Notes: generated from the sequence alone by a model not told the origin. Positions 41,273-52,600 are shown, numbered from the stretch's first letter. The stretch is DNA of 64,000 nucleotides from Sphingobacterium sp. (GCA_031277685.1 JAITLV010000162.1:1-64000); one strand, 5' to 3'. Numbers and translations: made by a program.

Positions 41273-42679
41273 TTATTTAATTTTGCTCGTATCAACAGGC
41301 CAAGCATCAGTTCTAAATGGAGCCACAGGTAAGCCCTCTTTACTAAATAAATTACCAATCCCCGTATTACTAAATTGATAGCGAACAGCCACTGGATTTT
41401 TTACCTGCTTATTTGAAACAATCATCTGTTTACCCTTTAGTTCTACGGTGGCGGGATAAAATATCTTGTCAGCTCCCGAAATAAAAATTTCCTTTCCTTC
41501 GTTTCCTTTTATTATCAGACCGGACTCAGCATGGTCTAAATCAATCACAATTTGATTATTTCGCACGGTGAATGACTTGAACATTGGACTTTTGTAATTT
41601 CCTCTACTTAGGCCATAAGTCTCCGACAAAGCATAGTTTGCAAGACGTAAACCAACGTCTCTCTTATTTGTCGGATGGATATTCAATGTATCGTTGACCA
41701 AATCTGAAATGACAACCATACCTGTATTTTCGATCGCCAGATTCCTAGTCTGCGCTTCTCGGAGTAAAGCTCCTACATGATGATTGAAATACCTATTTGG
41801 CGCAATCTGTACATAATAGAAGGGAAAATTTTTATGCCAAGACGTACGCCAGGATGCAATCATGGTATCCATTAGTTGGCTATAGCTTGATGCTGTTTCA
41901 ACGTTGCTTTCTCCTTGATACCAGATCGCACCAGCTATATTAAAATTAGTAAATGGTGCAATCATTGCGTTGTAAGCATAGCCCGGCGCAATAGGCCACC
42001 ATGAAGAAGGTTTCTTTTGAACCGCCGCATCTTTCAAAATGCTATTATTTTCAACCAGTTCAGCCGGTGTCCATACTTCAGCAGGTGTGCCTCCCCAGTT
42101 ACTGCTGATCAAACCTATCGGAACGTTCAATTCCTTGTTGAGTACTTTTCCAAAATAATAAGCAACTGCACTGAAATTTTTCAGGGTATTACTGTCACAA
42201 ACCATCCAATTTCCTTCATTATTATCTTGTGCTGTCTGTGCAGTCGTCTTAGTCACTTGAAATAATTTGATATTGAGCTTGTCAAGTTGTGAAAACTCAT
42301 CTTTAATACTGGAAATACCATTGTAATAATTCCATTCCATATTGGACTGCCCACTGCAAACCCATACTTCACCAATAAATACATTGTCAAGAACAATTTT
42401 ATTTTCACCTTCAAATACAATGGTGTAAGGTCCTCCAGCTTTCGGAGTTTGAACTGATGTTTGCCATTTGGCATTTCCATCAGCTGTTACCTCTGCACTC
42501 TTATTGTCCCAAGACGTGGTTATTTTGACCTTTTCTCCCGGTTTTGACCATCCCCATAATTGAGCAGTCGATTGTTGCTGTAGTACCATATTGTTTGCTA
42601 GGACACTCGGTAACCGGATGTTCGCATGCGATGAGAACACAAAAAAATATGGAATCAGAAAAAAAAGAAATTTGTTCAT
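41273..42679 (-). CDS. Sialate O-acetylesterase-like protein (SASA/SGNH esterase)
   Basis: 468 aa; signal peptide; LPSVLANNMVLQQQSTAQLWGWSKPGEKV, GEVWVCSGQSNMEW, GAIWYQGESNVETASSYSQLM. Confidence 0.88.
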   Translation of the reverse strand: MNKFLFFLIPYFFVFSSHANIRLPSVLANNMVLQQQSTAQLWGWSKPGEKVKITTSWDNKSAEVTADGNAKWQTSVQTPKAGGPYTIVFEGENKIVLDNVFIGEVWVCSGQSNMEWNYYNGISSIKDEFSQLDKLNIKLFQVTKTTAQTAQDNNEGNWMVCDSNTLKNFSAVAYYFGKVLNKELNVPIGLISSNWGGTPAEVWTPAELVENNSILKDAAVQKKPSSWWPIAPGYAYNAMIAPFTNFNIAGAIWYQGESNVETASSYSQLMDTMIASWRTSWHKNFPFYYVQIAPNRYFNHHVGALLREAQTRNLAIENTGMVVISDLVNDTLNIHPTNKRDVGLRLANYALSETYGLSRGNYKSPMFKSFTVRNNQIVIDLDHAESGLIIKGNEGKEIFISGADKIFYPATVELKGKQMIVSNKQVKNPVAVRYQFSNTGIGNLFSKEGLPVAPFRTDAWPVDTSKIK

Positions 42680-42797
42680 AATATTGAATTATAGTGTAAG
42701 CTATTCATAAAATACCTCTTCGAATGATAGAACATTTCGAAGAGGTATGGTATTTTGGTATATTAACTATCATGATTCGAATATACACGGTTATTTT

Positions 42798-43052
42798 TTA
42801 AAAATGCCTAAACAGGCTGACTTTTGAAATTCGCCAATACTGGTCACCGGTCATATTCGCCAAGAAACCAATACTAACCGGCCCTGCCGTCGGAACAGTA
42901 AATTCAAACTCTTTTAATTGTAAATCAGCAGTTCCTAATGCATTCGGGACCTGCATGTTATTATCAAAATTAGAAACTAAATAAATAATAGATACAGGAC
43001 ATCCCTTTGATAAATGTCCGAATTGAAGGATTTCAAAACCATCTACATAAAA
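42798..43052 (-). pseudogene. Orphan C-terminal fragment of a surface carbohydrate-binding-type lipoprotein (DUF5013-like)
   Basis: Manual translation FYVDGFEILQFGHLSKGCPVSIIYLVSNFDNNMQVPNALGTADLQLKEFEFTVPTAGPVSIGFLANMTGDQYWRISKVSLFRHF*; no start, upstream boundary inside a terminator hairpin with an in-frame stop. Confidence 0.65.
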
Positions 43053-43077
43053 AGCACGCTAATCTTAGCGTGCTTTT
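43050..43077. terminator. Hairpin terminator after GH29
   Basis: aaaagcacgctaa / ttagcgtgctttt, perfect 13-bp arms with 2-nt spacer (the actual loop would open by a pair). Confidence 0.7.
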
Positions 43078-43116
43078 AGCGGTAATACATGAAGTAATGG
43101 ATACAAAAACAGGTAT

Positions 43117-44514
43117 TTATTTACTGTGCAATTGAATTGTCGCAGCATACTTCAAATCAGTAGCTGGACGCTGCACATGAACCTGATTTCCCTGTTGCGA
43201 CCACTTTAGCTTGCCTTTATGTCCCAAAATATGAAGCTGTCCGACCTTAAAATTTTCGGGCACTTCAAAAACATATTCCACAGGTTTTTGGTACACATCA
43301 CCTTCACTCAGATGGAAAACATTTATTTCCTTATTGTCTTTACTTCTGGTATAATAGTAGTCGCCCTGGTGAAAAGGAGCTATTGTTCGTGTCGCGAAAA
43401 CTGCTGATCCGTTAATCTTCATCCAGTCAGCCAGATCTTTCAGCCGATCATAGGCAACTTGGTCAAAATCACCCTTTGGTCCAGGGGCAATATTCAATAG
43501 ATAATTCCCGCCACGGGAAATAATACGTATCAATGTTTCAACTATTGTTTTCGAAGATTTGTACTTATCATTGGGAACATAGCTAAACGAGTCCCCCATT
43601 GTGATGCAGCTTTCCCAGGGTTTATCCAGTGGACGCTCGGGAATCGCCTGCTCAGGTGTCACATAATTTTCCCATTTACCAGGTACCGTCCGATCGACAA
43701 CAATAATTCCAGGCTGGTTTTTCCTGGCCATGCCACCAATACGATCCATATCAATATCTTGGTTGTTGGTCTCGGAAGGGCGTACCTGTCCCCCATCCAA
43801 CCAAAGAATATCCACCTTTCCATAATTTGAAGTCAGTTCATTGATCTGATTATAGGTAAAGTTTTTAAATTTTTCCCAACGCTCAGGGTATTTTTTAGTC
43901 TCATAATTGACATTACGATCCTTCGGTGGGAAATAACGCCACCAATAGTAATCAGAATGCCAGTCCGGTTTCGAAAAATACGCACCTATTTTAAACCCAT
44001 CGGTACGGAAAGTATTAAAAATTTCCTTTGTCACATCAGCTTTTGGATTGCTTGAAAACGGCGTATTGGGCGAGGTGATTTTATAATCCGATTCCTTGGT
44101 ATCATACATCGCAAACCCGTCGTGATGTTTGGTCGTGAAAACAACATATTTCATCCCCGCAGCTTTCGCGGCATCAGCCCATTTTTTCGGGTTAAAATCT
44201 GTTGGATTAAACGTTTTCTGCAGGTTTTCATAATTTGTAACATAGTCAAAATATGTTTTCCCATGTTCGGGCTTGCGGTCGATCCAATCTTCTGGGCAAA
44301 GCGTCCAGCTCTCGATCACTCCCCATTGGCTATATGTCCCCCAATGCATAAACAAACCAAATTTTAGATCTTGCCATTGGTCAAGATTTTCATTCACCAA
44401 TGCTTCCGTCGGCTTGTCGTAACCCGCGGAGGTTTCATGGATCTGTTGCTGTCCAAAGCTGTAGCCCGTACAGCAGGCCATGCTCAAGACTGACAGTACA
44501 ATAGTCAATTTCAT
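43117..44514 (-). CDS. Alpha-L-fucosidase, GH29
   Basis: 465 aa; LKFGLFMHWGTYSQWGVIESW, MKYVVFTTKHHDGFAMYDTK, KVDILWLDGGQV. Confidence 0.92.
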   Translation of the reverse strand: MKLTIVLSVLSMACCTGYSFGQQQIHETSAGYDKPTEALVNENLDQWQDLKFGLFMHWGTYSQWGVIESWTLCPEDWIDRKPEHGKTYFDYVTNYENLQKTFNPTDFNPKKWADAAKAAGMKYVVFTTKHHDGFAMYDTKESDYKITSPNTPFSSNPKADVTKEIFNTFRTDGFKIGAYFSKPDWHSDYYWWRYFPPKDRNVNYETKKYPERWEKFKNFTYNQINELTSNYGKVDILWLDGGQVRPSETNNQDIDMDRIGGMARKNQPGIIVVDRTVPGKWENYVTPEQAIPERPLDKPWESCITMGDSFSYVPNDKYKSSKTIVETLIRIISRGGNYLLNIAPGPKGDFDQVAYDRLKDLADWMKINGSAVFATRTIAPFHQGDYYYTRSKDNKEINVFHLSEGDVYQKPVEYVFEVPENFKVGQLHILGHKGKLKWSQQGNQVHVQRPATDLKYAATIQLHSK

Positions 44515-44527
44515 GATATTTTATTAA

Positions 44528-45631
44528 TTATTTAATTTTCTTGTTACTTTTTTTCTGCTTAGCGACGCCTGCCTTAGCTTGGCGATTGCCGTCCAACTTG
44601 TTTCCTACTTCTTTTAGAATTGTCACACTTGCAGGAGGGATCCGGCCATCGCCATCGGGTCCGATATTGAGCAACAGATTTCCGCCTTTTCCATTGATCT
44701 CCCCAAGTTTTACAAAAATGTCTTCCGGTGTTTTCCAATTGTGATCCTGTTGTTTAAATCCCCAGGAATCATTCATCGTATAACAGGCTTCCCAAAGATA
44801 GCGCTGTGCACTGTCCGGATGTTCCTGTTCAGGAGTCCCAAAATCATACTTAAAATGATCCCTTTTTGCAACACGGTTATTGATGATCAATGACGGTTTT
44901 AGCTTTCGCAAATACGCATATAAATCCATTCCCTGTTCCATATCCCACCATGCTACCCAATCTCCATCAAACCAGATCATTTCTGTATTGTACGTTTCAA
45001 TCAGTTCCCTTAGCTGGTTTTTCATATAGGTAATATATTCCTGTTTATGATCTGGTTTCATCGCCACCTGCCCCCAACGTGCCCAGCTATTATCACCCGT
45101 ATTACGGTATTGCGAATCGTGATGCCAATCGATAATACTGTAATAGGTACAGAATTTTAAACCGTATTTGTGGCATGCCTCGGCAAGTTCCTTAATAAAG
45201 TCCCTTCCTTTCATCGGTGAATTTGCAATATCAAATTCCGTATATTTTGAGTCCCAGAGACAGAATCCATCGTGGTGTTTTGTCGTAATAACCAGGTATT
45301 TCATGCCCGCTTCTTTCGCTAGCAGAACAATAGTTTCGGCATTGAAGTCTTTGGGGTTCCAGTCTGCTATTATCTTTGCATATTCCTCTTTTGGTATATC
45401 GGCTGTTGCCTGAATCCACTCGGCGTATCCATCCACCTCTTTTCCATTATATTTGCCGGCCAGTTGGCTGTATAGGCCGAAATGCACAAACATGCCATAT
45501 TTGGCGTCTTTAAACCATTTTAACCGTCTATCAAAATCAGCATTGCTTTCGTTTAGCGGACCAATTTGCGCATGTGCCGATCCGCACAAAAAAATGCACA
45601 AAAAGAAGAATAACCATTTAACTTGTTTCAT
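44528..45631 (-). CDS. Alpha-L-fucosidase, GH29
   Basis: 367 aa; AKYGMFVHFGLYSQLAGKYNG, MKYLVITTKHHDGFCLWDSKYTEFDI, TEMIWFDGDW. Confidence 0.92.
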   Translation of the reverse strand: MKQVKWLFFFLCIFLCGSAHAQIGPLNESNADFDRRLKWFKDAKYGMFVHFGLYSQLAGKYNGKEVDGYAEWIQATADIPKEEYAKIIADWNPKDFNAETIVLLAKEAGMKYLVITTKHHDGFCLWDSKYTEFDIANSPMKGRDFIKELAEACHKYGLKFCTYYSIIDWHHDSQYRNTGDNSWARWGQVAMKPDHKQEYITYMKNQLRELIETYNTEMIWFDGDWVAWWDMEQGMDLYAYLRKLKPSLIINNRVAKRDHFKYDFGTPEQEHPDSAQRYLWEACYTMNDSWGFKQQDHNWKTPEDIFVKLGEINGKGGNLLLNIGPDGDGRIPPASVTILKEVGNKLDGNRQAKAGVAKQKKSNKKIK

Positions 45632-45671
45632 GTATCATTATTTTTTGAAGTATATATTTTCTTTATTTTCC

Positions 45672-46373
45672 CTAATCGGCAATAATGATCGAATCTCTAT
45701 TTACCGTACTGAACAATTCAATGACCTCTTGCGTGGGCTTATAATACGACTGATAATAAATTTTAGCTCCTTTTTTTCGGTCCTTGATCGTAACCGTAGA
45801 TTGCTCAGATGGCACTTTTATTTTTGCCGTATTATTATTGAGCGCGATATAGGACAATTCGGTATAAGCCGTTTCTTCCTCTGCGACATTAAAATCAATG
45901 TCGATTTCTTTGGTATCTGTATCGTAGCGAACACTCTTTGGATCCCTGTTCAGCAGGGATTTTTGATAGATGGGTCCATAAATCCGAACGTTGTTCTTTT
46001 CGACAGGAACGGATTTTCTTCCCTTGGAATCGTACGAATGGATAATAAATGTATAGAATCCTTCCGATAGATTTTCGAGAAGTGCTTTTATCGTGTCCTT
46101 TGCATCATGGCCGACAGCATCGAGGACGACAGAATCTTTGCGATTATTCCAATACACCGCATATTTTGCCACCCGCTGATCGGGACTTGCTTTCCATACC
46201 AATCGCGCTTTATTGTAGCCTGCCTGATAAATGATCGCAGTATCGATACCCGGATAAACCTTACTCCCTTCCGGAAGGGCATCTTTATATTCATCCCACT
46301 TATGACAGCTGGTCAGCAGGAATGACAATAGGATAGATGGGAAAATATATCTCTTTAGATTTTTCATATTCAT
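45672..46373 (-). CDS. DUF4998-type lipoprotein
   Basis: 233 aa; lipobox LLTSCHKWDEYKDAL...GSKVYPGIDTAIIYQAGYNKARLVWKASPDQRVAKYAVYWNNRKDSV. Confidence 0.8.
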   Translation of the reverse strand: MNMKNLKRYIFPSILLSFLLTSCHKWDEYKDALPEGSKVYPGIDTAIIYQAGYNKARLVWKASPDQRVAKYAVYWNNRKDSVVLDAVGHDAKDTIKALLENLSEGFYTFIIHSYDSKGRKSVPVEKNNVRIYGPIYQKSLLNRDPKSVRYDTDTKEIDIDFNVAEEETAYTELSYIALNNNTAKIKVPSEQSTVTIKDRKKGAKIYYQSYYKPTQEVIELFSTVNRDSIIIAD

Positions 46374-46393
46374 AACAATATTGATTGATTAAT

Positions 46394-47593
46394 TTACCGA
46401 TCTCCCCAAAACGTGAATTCCATAATATGGAGCATGGACGAATTGGACCAGTTCTGTTGACATTCGACACGGATATAGCGGACTTCGGGTATTGAAAGCG
46501 GAAACACAAATTCTTCACCGGCCTTGGCAACAGCCTTGTCTTCGGCCGTAAGAATCCCCAAAGGACTTTTAGATGGTTTTACCGATTCACAATCCATTAA
46601 TTTGGTCCAGCCGCTATACGAACCGTCCGCAGCAGGATTGACACTTCCCCACATCGTCCATAATCGTGGATTGGCATGATTGAACAAATATTCATCGCCA
46701 TCTCGCTGATAGATTTTAAACCGGCTCAATTTAACCAGCTCCCCCAGATCAAATGTCACGCGGGCCGGCATCGTAATTCCCTCCTGGGTGTGATATCCTG
46801 TTCCGAGATTGTTATCCCATAGGTTTGATACCACCCAATTGTAGCCAACGGCATTGTCACCCGGTGTATTGTATTCTCGGAACTTCGTTTTATCGAGCTG
46901 CTTTTCAAAAAATGGGATGGTTTCTAGCCACAGTGTATCCGAATAATTATCGAATCCGTCGCGGATGAATAAACCAAATTTACGCAGTTTATTTTCGAAT
47001 CCCCTTGCGACGATATTTCCTTCTTCGGACGCAGTATACAATGTCTGCGCTGGATAATATTCATTATTCTTATCCAAAGTGATTATCGAGACTGCAACCT
47101 TTGATTTTGTCGGATTGTCAAAAGTAGCCGCTATTCCACCAAAATCGGTCATCATATTGACCGATGATAGAATCTCCCTAAAGGGCGGTGTTCCTGGATT
47201 TACTTTAACCTGGACGGGATCGGATTTTTCCTCGGCAGCGCTCACGGAGTACAGTGTCACCGTGTATTCACCAGCTGTATTAAAACCGTCTACAAGAATC
47301 TGGTTGTCATAGATCGAGGCCTTTGCCTGTCTTTTTCTATGAGTCACCTTATTAATCTCATATTCGGCCATCACATACAGGGGATCCACCGCCCCATTGC
47401 CCTTGGGCAAGCTGTAGGTAATCGTTGCACTTCCATTGGAATTTTTGACCGAAACATCGGTCACCAAACCAGGCCGGCCTTTTTTAGCATGAATAGGCTG
47501 CTGTGTATCTATCTTGGTACATGACAGAACAAACAGGCTAAGAAGCAAAATTAAATTTGCTGAGAATGTATAACTCTTTATTGTCATTTTCAT
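46394..47593 (-). CDS. DUF4959/DUF5126/DUF5000-type surface glycan-binding lipoprotein
   Basis: 399 aa; lipobox FVLSCTKID; GSATITYSLPKG, C-terminal discoidin-like MPARVTFDLGELVKLSRFKIYQRDGDEYLFNHANPRLWTMWGS. Confidence 0.85.
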   Translation of the reverse strand: MKMTIKSYTFSANLILLLSLFVLSCTKIDTQQPIHAKKGRPGLVTDVSVKNSNGSATITYSLPKGNGAVDPLYVMAEYEINKVTHRKRQAKASIYDNQILVDGFNTAGEYTVTLYSVSAAEEKSDPVQVKVNPGTPPFREILSSVNMMTDFGGIAATFDNPTKSKVAVSIITLDKNNEYYPAQTLYTASEEGNIVARGFENKLRKFGLFIRDGFDNYSDTLWLETIPFFEKQLDKTKFREYNTPGDNAVGYNWVVSNLWDNNLGTGYHTQEGITMPARVTFDLGELVKLSRFKIYQRDGDEYLFNHANPRLWTMWGSVNPAADGSYSGWTKLMDCESVKPSKSPLGILTAEDKAVAKAGEEFVFPLSIPEVRYIRVECQQNWSNSSMLHIMEFTFWGDR

Positions 47594-47640
47594 TGGAATA
47601 AATTGCTTTTAACTGTTCACATGATAAGAAGTATATCAAA

Positions 47641-49578
47641 CTACCACCCCGGATTTTGCACCAAATTTTTATTTGTCACGATGGCCTCCTCAGAGATGGG
47701 AGAAAAATAATCCCTTTGTTTAAACGCTGTTGAATAGATCACTCTGACCCTATAGTAAGTATCATTCGTGGCGCCAAGGATCGTCCAGCCGGTCAAAGGC
47801 TGGTTCAGATAGTTCGGAGCAGTCTTCCAGCGGCGGATATCCCAGTATCTTTTTCCCTCCAGTGCAATTTCAATCAGGCGTTCCCGTTGGATAATTTCTC
47901 TCAAACCGTCCTTGGAAAGCGGTTTGCTGGGGTATTTGGAATGTCCCGCATAGGACGCCAGGATACCATTTAATCCGGCCCTGGTCCTGACACGATCAAT
48001 ATAATCGTAGACTTCAGCAGAAGGTCCAGTGGCTTCATTGACCGCCTCAGCGTAGAGCAGATATAGCTCGGCAAGGCGCATGATCGGCCAAGGGTAATCT
48101 TCCATCGTATAGGAATTACTGGCATAGGTAATTGCATTCGCATAATTGACCAGCTTCTTAGGGAAGTAGCCACTGATATTAAAATTCTTGGCATTTCCTG
48201 TACCGGCATTTTTTCCCAGTTTATGTTCTACATAGTAGGGATTATTGTCGTCGAGCTGTCCCGAACCATACCATACGCCACCATCAAACCCCAGATCAGC
48301 ATAAAAGCGAGGTTCACGGTTAAAGTTGACCTCCGCTGTTGTCATCCCCTCCTTAATATAATATTTGGTATCTGCCCCCCCGGTTCTGGTCTTTGTAAAC
48401 CGTTGTGCATAGTTAAATGAGGGATCTTCTTCAATTGGCACACCGTTGCTGCTATAAAAGAGATCGGCAATTTTCATCGGTACCGCAAGATTTTGAGAAA
48501 CGGTAGATACCAGCCCTACCGGTGAAAGCTGTGCCTGTGCATTGGCCTGCAGTCCTCTCCAGCCCGGATATGAATACGAATTGGATGATCCCCAGATAAT
48601 TTCTGAGTTCCACTTTTCCGTAATTGCGCCCCGGATATCCATTTGTTTTTTTGTCACATCGGACAGCGTGTACGTATTCGTTCTGGCAACAAACTCGTGA
48701 AGTTTCATTTTGACCTCTTCACAGATCGCGAGCGCGTCTTTGCACGCTTTGGCAGCACGATCCCACTTTTCTTTCGAATAAGTTTGGTTAAAGAGCTGTG
48801 TACCGTCTGCATTTTTGAAAGTTGAATAGTCCGTATTTCCATTAAAAAGAGGGCTCGCGGCAGTCACCAATACCTCCGCCTTGATACTGAGCGCAATAGT
48901 CTTGGTAATACGGCCCAGTTCGGAAGCATCACTCATAAACTTCGTCGGCAGATCTGGAGCTGCTTCATCCAGCAGCTGCACAATATAATTGACCACATCA
49001 TCCACGGGTTCGCGGAATACCTTTACCTGATTAACATCACTGGAGATCGGTAAATTGGTCTTGATCAAAGGTATAGGCCCATACATCCGCAACAGGAAAT
49101 AATGATAGTAAGCCTTCAGAAACTTGACTTCGGCAACCCATCTTTTTTTCTCCCCGGCATTGAGGTCAACGACCTTATCTACATTCTCGAAAAAGATATT
49201 ACAATCCCGCAGGGCACGGAAGTAAGGTTTTCCATAATTTTTGCCATCCCAATAGTTTGCATAGGGATCCACGATATTCTGGTTGCCGAGCTGTATGGCA
49301 AAGAGTGCGGGATCAAGATCGTAAGCATATTTAGTTGGATAATTGACGACAAACTCATCGCTTCCCATCATGCCTATATTATAAGATGGATCGCCAAGTT
49401 TGGGCAAGTAACTGTAACAGGTAAATAGAAATTTCTCGGCTTCGTCCCGGTTGCGGAAAGCGTAGTCGATCGTAGCCACATTGTCCGGTACGACATCCAA
49501 GTACTTCTTACAGGAACTGAACAAGGTAAGCGTCAACAATGCAAGCGCAAAATATTTCTCTGAAATCATCTTTTTCAT
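47641..49578 (-). CDS. SusD/RagB-family lipoprotein (locus D)
   Basis: 645 aa; lipobox FSSCKKYLDVVPDN; C-terminal QRERLIEIALEGKRYWDIRRWK. Confidence 0.93.
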   Translation of the reverse strand: MKKMISEKYFALALLTLTLFSSCKKYLDVVPDNVATIDYAFRNRDEAEKFLFTCYSYLPKLGDPSYNIGMMGSDEFVVNYPTKYAYDLDPALFAIQLGNQNIVDPYANYWDGKNYGKPYFRALRDCNIFFENVDKVVDLNAGEKKRWVAEVKFLKAYYHYFLLRMYGPIPLIKTNLPISSDVNQVKVFREPVDDVVNYIVQLLDEAAPDLPTKFMSDASELGRITKTIALSIKAEVLVTAASPLFNGNTDYSTFKNADGTQLFNQTYSKEKWDRAAKACKDALAICEEVKMKLHEFVARTNTYTLSDVTKKQMDIRGAITEKWNSEIIWGSSNSYSYPGWRGLQANAQAQLSPVGLVSTVSQNLAVPMKIADLFYSSNGVPIEEDPSFNYAQRFTKTRTGGADTKYYIKEGMTTAEVNFNREPRFYADLGFDGGVWYGSGQLDDNNPYYVEHKLGKNAGTGNAKNFNISGYFPKKLVNYANAITYASNSYTMEDYPWPIMRLAELYLLYAEAVNEATGPSAEVYDYIDRVRTRAGLNGILASYAGHSKYPSKPLSKDGLREIIQRERLIEIALEGKRYWDIRRWKTAPNYLNQPLTGWTILGATNDTYYRVRVIYSTAFKQRDYFSPISEEAIVTNKNLVQNPGW

Positions 49579-49651
49579 AACGTGTTAGTTTTGTTGCTGC
49601 TTTGTCTTACATGATCGCCAAAACAGCATTTATTCATCGATTAGAGGCTTT

Positions 49652-52600
49652 TTAAAAATTGATGTTAATCCCCAGGTTAAAGACCCGCTGAACGGGATAG
49701 CCTAAGCCATAACCACCCATTTCGACATCCCAAAGCTTAAAGCCGCTGAAGGTAAGCAGGTTGGTTCCGTTCATATAGAAGCGTAAGTTTTCCATTTTAA
49801 GTTTATTGACGATTCGCTTTGGAAGGGTATAGCCAAATTCAACCGATTTTAGGCGCAGAAAGCTTCCGTCACGCATAAACCATGAACTTGTCTGATAATT
49901 ATTATTATTTGCCTCGTGTGTTGTACCAAGTCTGGGCCATAAAGCATACAAGTTTCTATTCTCTTCGGACCAGTGGTTGTCCGCATAGGCTTGTAACAAG
50001 GCATTTTCCCCCGTAGCATCGCTGGCATTATTGACAAAAGGAGCTGTTGCCCTCGGATCAATCCAAAAAGATTCCCGTGCCAGCCCTTGGGCAAAGGCCG
50101 AAATATCAAACTGTTTATAAGTGGCCGAGAAACCAAAACCATATACAATTTCGGGAGAAGTCGGTAAACCTAAAGGTACCTGATCCAATTTTGTGATCTG
50201 CCCATCACCGTTTACATCGGTATATTTAATATCACCAGCACCATAAGTTCCAAAGTTCTGTTTAGGGGAATTCAGTACATCTTTGTCGTCAATAAAAAGA
50301 CGTTCGGCAATATAACCCCAATTTTGGGATAAGGATCTGCCGACATGGCTGAGGTAAGGAGCATTCAGATACTCAGGCTCTTCATAAATTGAGAACTTAC
50401 TGGTCGCATAGGTCAGGTTACCGCGGAGTGAGAGGGAAAAATCAGTACCAATATTGGTCGCGTAATCCATGGTCAGATCGACTCCTTTGGACTGGGCAGC
50501 TCCCACGTTGGCATAAGTAAAGGCCGAAAGCCCCATTGTGGTCGGAATCGAAGCGCGTTTCATCAAAATATTAGATCGGTTTTGCTGCCAATATTCCGCC
50601 ACCAGATTGAGTTTGTTCCAGGCACCGATTTCCATCGCTAGATTCAGTTGTTTGGAAGTTTCCCATGTAATCTGATTATTACCATAGGCTGCAATCGAGA
50701 TCCCTGGCTTGGCATATGCGCCATTATTGTAGCCAAAGCTAGCTCCCATACCACCGTCGTTCATATTCACACTTGATAAATAGAAAAACCGCTGGTCGGC
50801 CGTCCCGATGGCATCATTACCGACCAGACCGTACGAACCCCGCAATTTCAACTTGGTAATAGTAGGTGCAAGGTCTTTCCAGAATTTCTCATTGGAAACC
50901 ATCCAACCGGCGCCTATAGTCGGAAAAAAACCGAATTGCTTGTCCTTGTAAAAACGTTCAGAGCCATTGTAACCGAAGTTGAACTCCGTAAAATAGCGGT
51001 TGTCAAAATTGTATGTTGCACGTCCTGAAATACCCAAATTTCGGTGCGGCAATGCCAGGCTCAGCTCCCAGGCACTCGGGTTTTGGCTTTCTTCTATTGT
51101 TCCGATCAAGCTTCCTGACACCGTATGTTTGCCAAAAGTGCGCGCATAATCAAATGCCGCAAGTCCATAGATCTGAGCCGTGGCTACACGTACCGTAGGG
51201 TAAAAATTGAGATACTCGGTTGGTCCCTTGTCCCGGTTGAGCAATTCCAGTGTATACTGGTTCGTATAGGGATCCCACATCCCGATATTATAAAAATAAG
51301 GAACAGTACTTCTGACAAGCTCAAAATAAGCATAACGGTTTGTACTGCCGATCGCCCGGAACGACAAGCCTTTGGTAATAGCGTCCAGATTTTGTGAAAA
51401 TTCCAGCTGCGCCAGCATACGTGAAGAAGAAGACTCGCGATATCCCCTTACCATATCGGCATAGGGATTGATGAATGAGGCTCCGTCACCGCTATTTCCG
51501 AAGAGAATATGCTTTGTATGTATATTGGCACTGTCTGCTGCATAAAACGCAGGAAAAGCAGTAGGGCTAGCTTTCAGGATCTTATTGTACACCCCCTCCC
51601 CACCATCAATTGGACCATTATAGTCATCAAATGTACCGGAAAGGCGGACGACCATTTTTGTGCTTGGCCCAAGATTGATATTTACATTCGAGCGCAGCAG
51701 ATATGTATTTAAGCGGATGTTATTATTATAACTATTGACTTTTGGCACGTTGAGTATCCCATTGTCCCGGTTCACACTTCCCGATACATAATATTGGGCT
51801 ACGCCACCACCACCGCTGACACTTCCGTTGGCCCTTTGATTTATGGCCGTTTGCTTCAACAAAAGCTTTTGCCAATTCACGTTAGGATACACATAAGGAT
51901 TATCCCCCGCAAGGGTATGATCTATCTGTGATAAAGTATAGCGCTCACTTAGGTCCCCCCTTGTCAACTGGCCTTCACGGTACAGCTTCATGTAAGTAAT
52001 CGGATCAGCCAATGCAATATTTCGGGTGGGTTGTGACATCGTGTTTTCAGCCCGGAAATTGATCTTTGCCTTTCCTTCTTTCCCCTGTTTGGTGGTTACG
52101 AGGATCACTCCATTTGCCCCACGGGCACCATAGAGAGCCGTTGCACTGGCATCTTTTAATACCGAAAAACTCTCAATATCGTCCACTTGCATTCTTGCCA
52201 AGTCATTTGCCGTCAGCTCAATATTATCGATAAGAATAAGCGGTACGTTATTTACTCCGAAGGTTGTAATACCACGGATAAAGAATTGCGCATTATCTTT
52301 ACCGGGTTCTCCGCTACGCTGATAAGCGATCATCCCTGCGATACGGCCTGCAAATGCCGTAGTCAGATTGCTCGACGGCACCTTTAAGTCACTGGGCTTG
52401 ACACTGGTGACCGATCCCACAACACTTGATTTTTTCTGGATCCCATAGGCGACTACCTGTACTTCATCAATATTCTGACTTTCCGCTTTCAATGTTACGT
52501 TGAGCTTTCCATCGCTGACATCTGCGAACTCCTGGGACACAAAACCAACAGATCGAAAAATGAGGGTTTCACCGCTATTGATTTCCAAAATGTAACGGCC

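Noticed and set aside
41273-42679. Labelling the esterase as a definite sialic-acid enzyme
   Set aside because: Only the SASA/SGNH fold motifs are visible; the acetylated substrate cannot be read from sequence.
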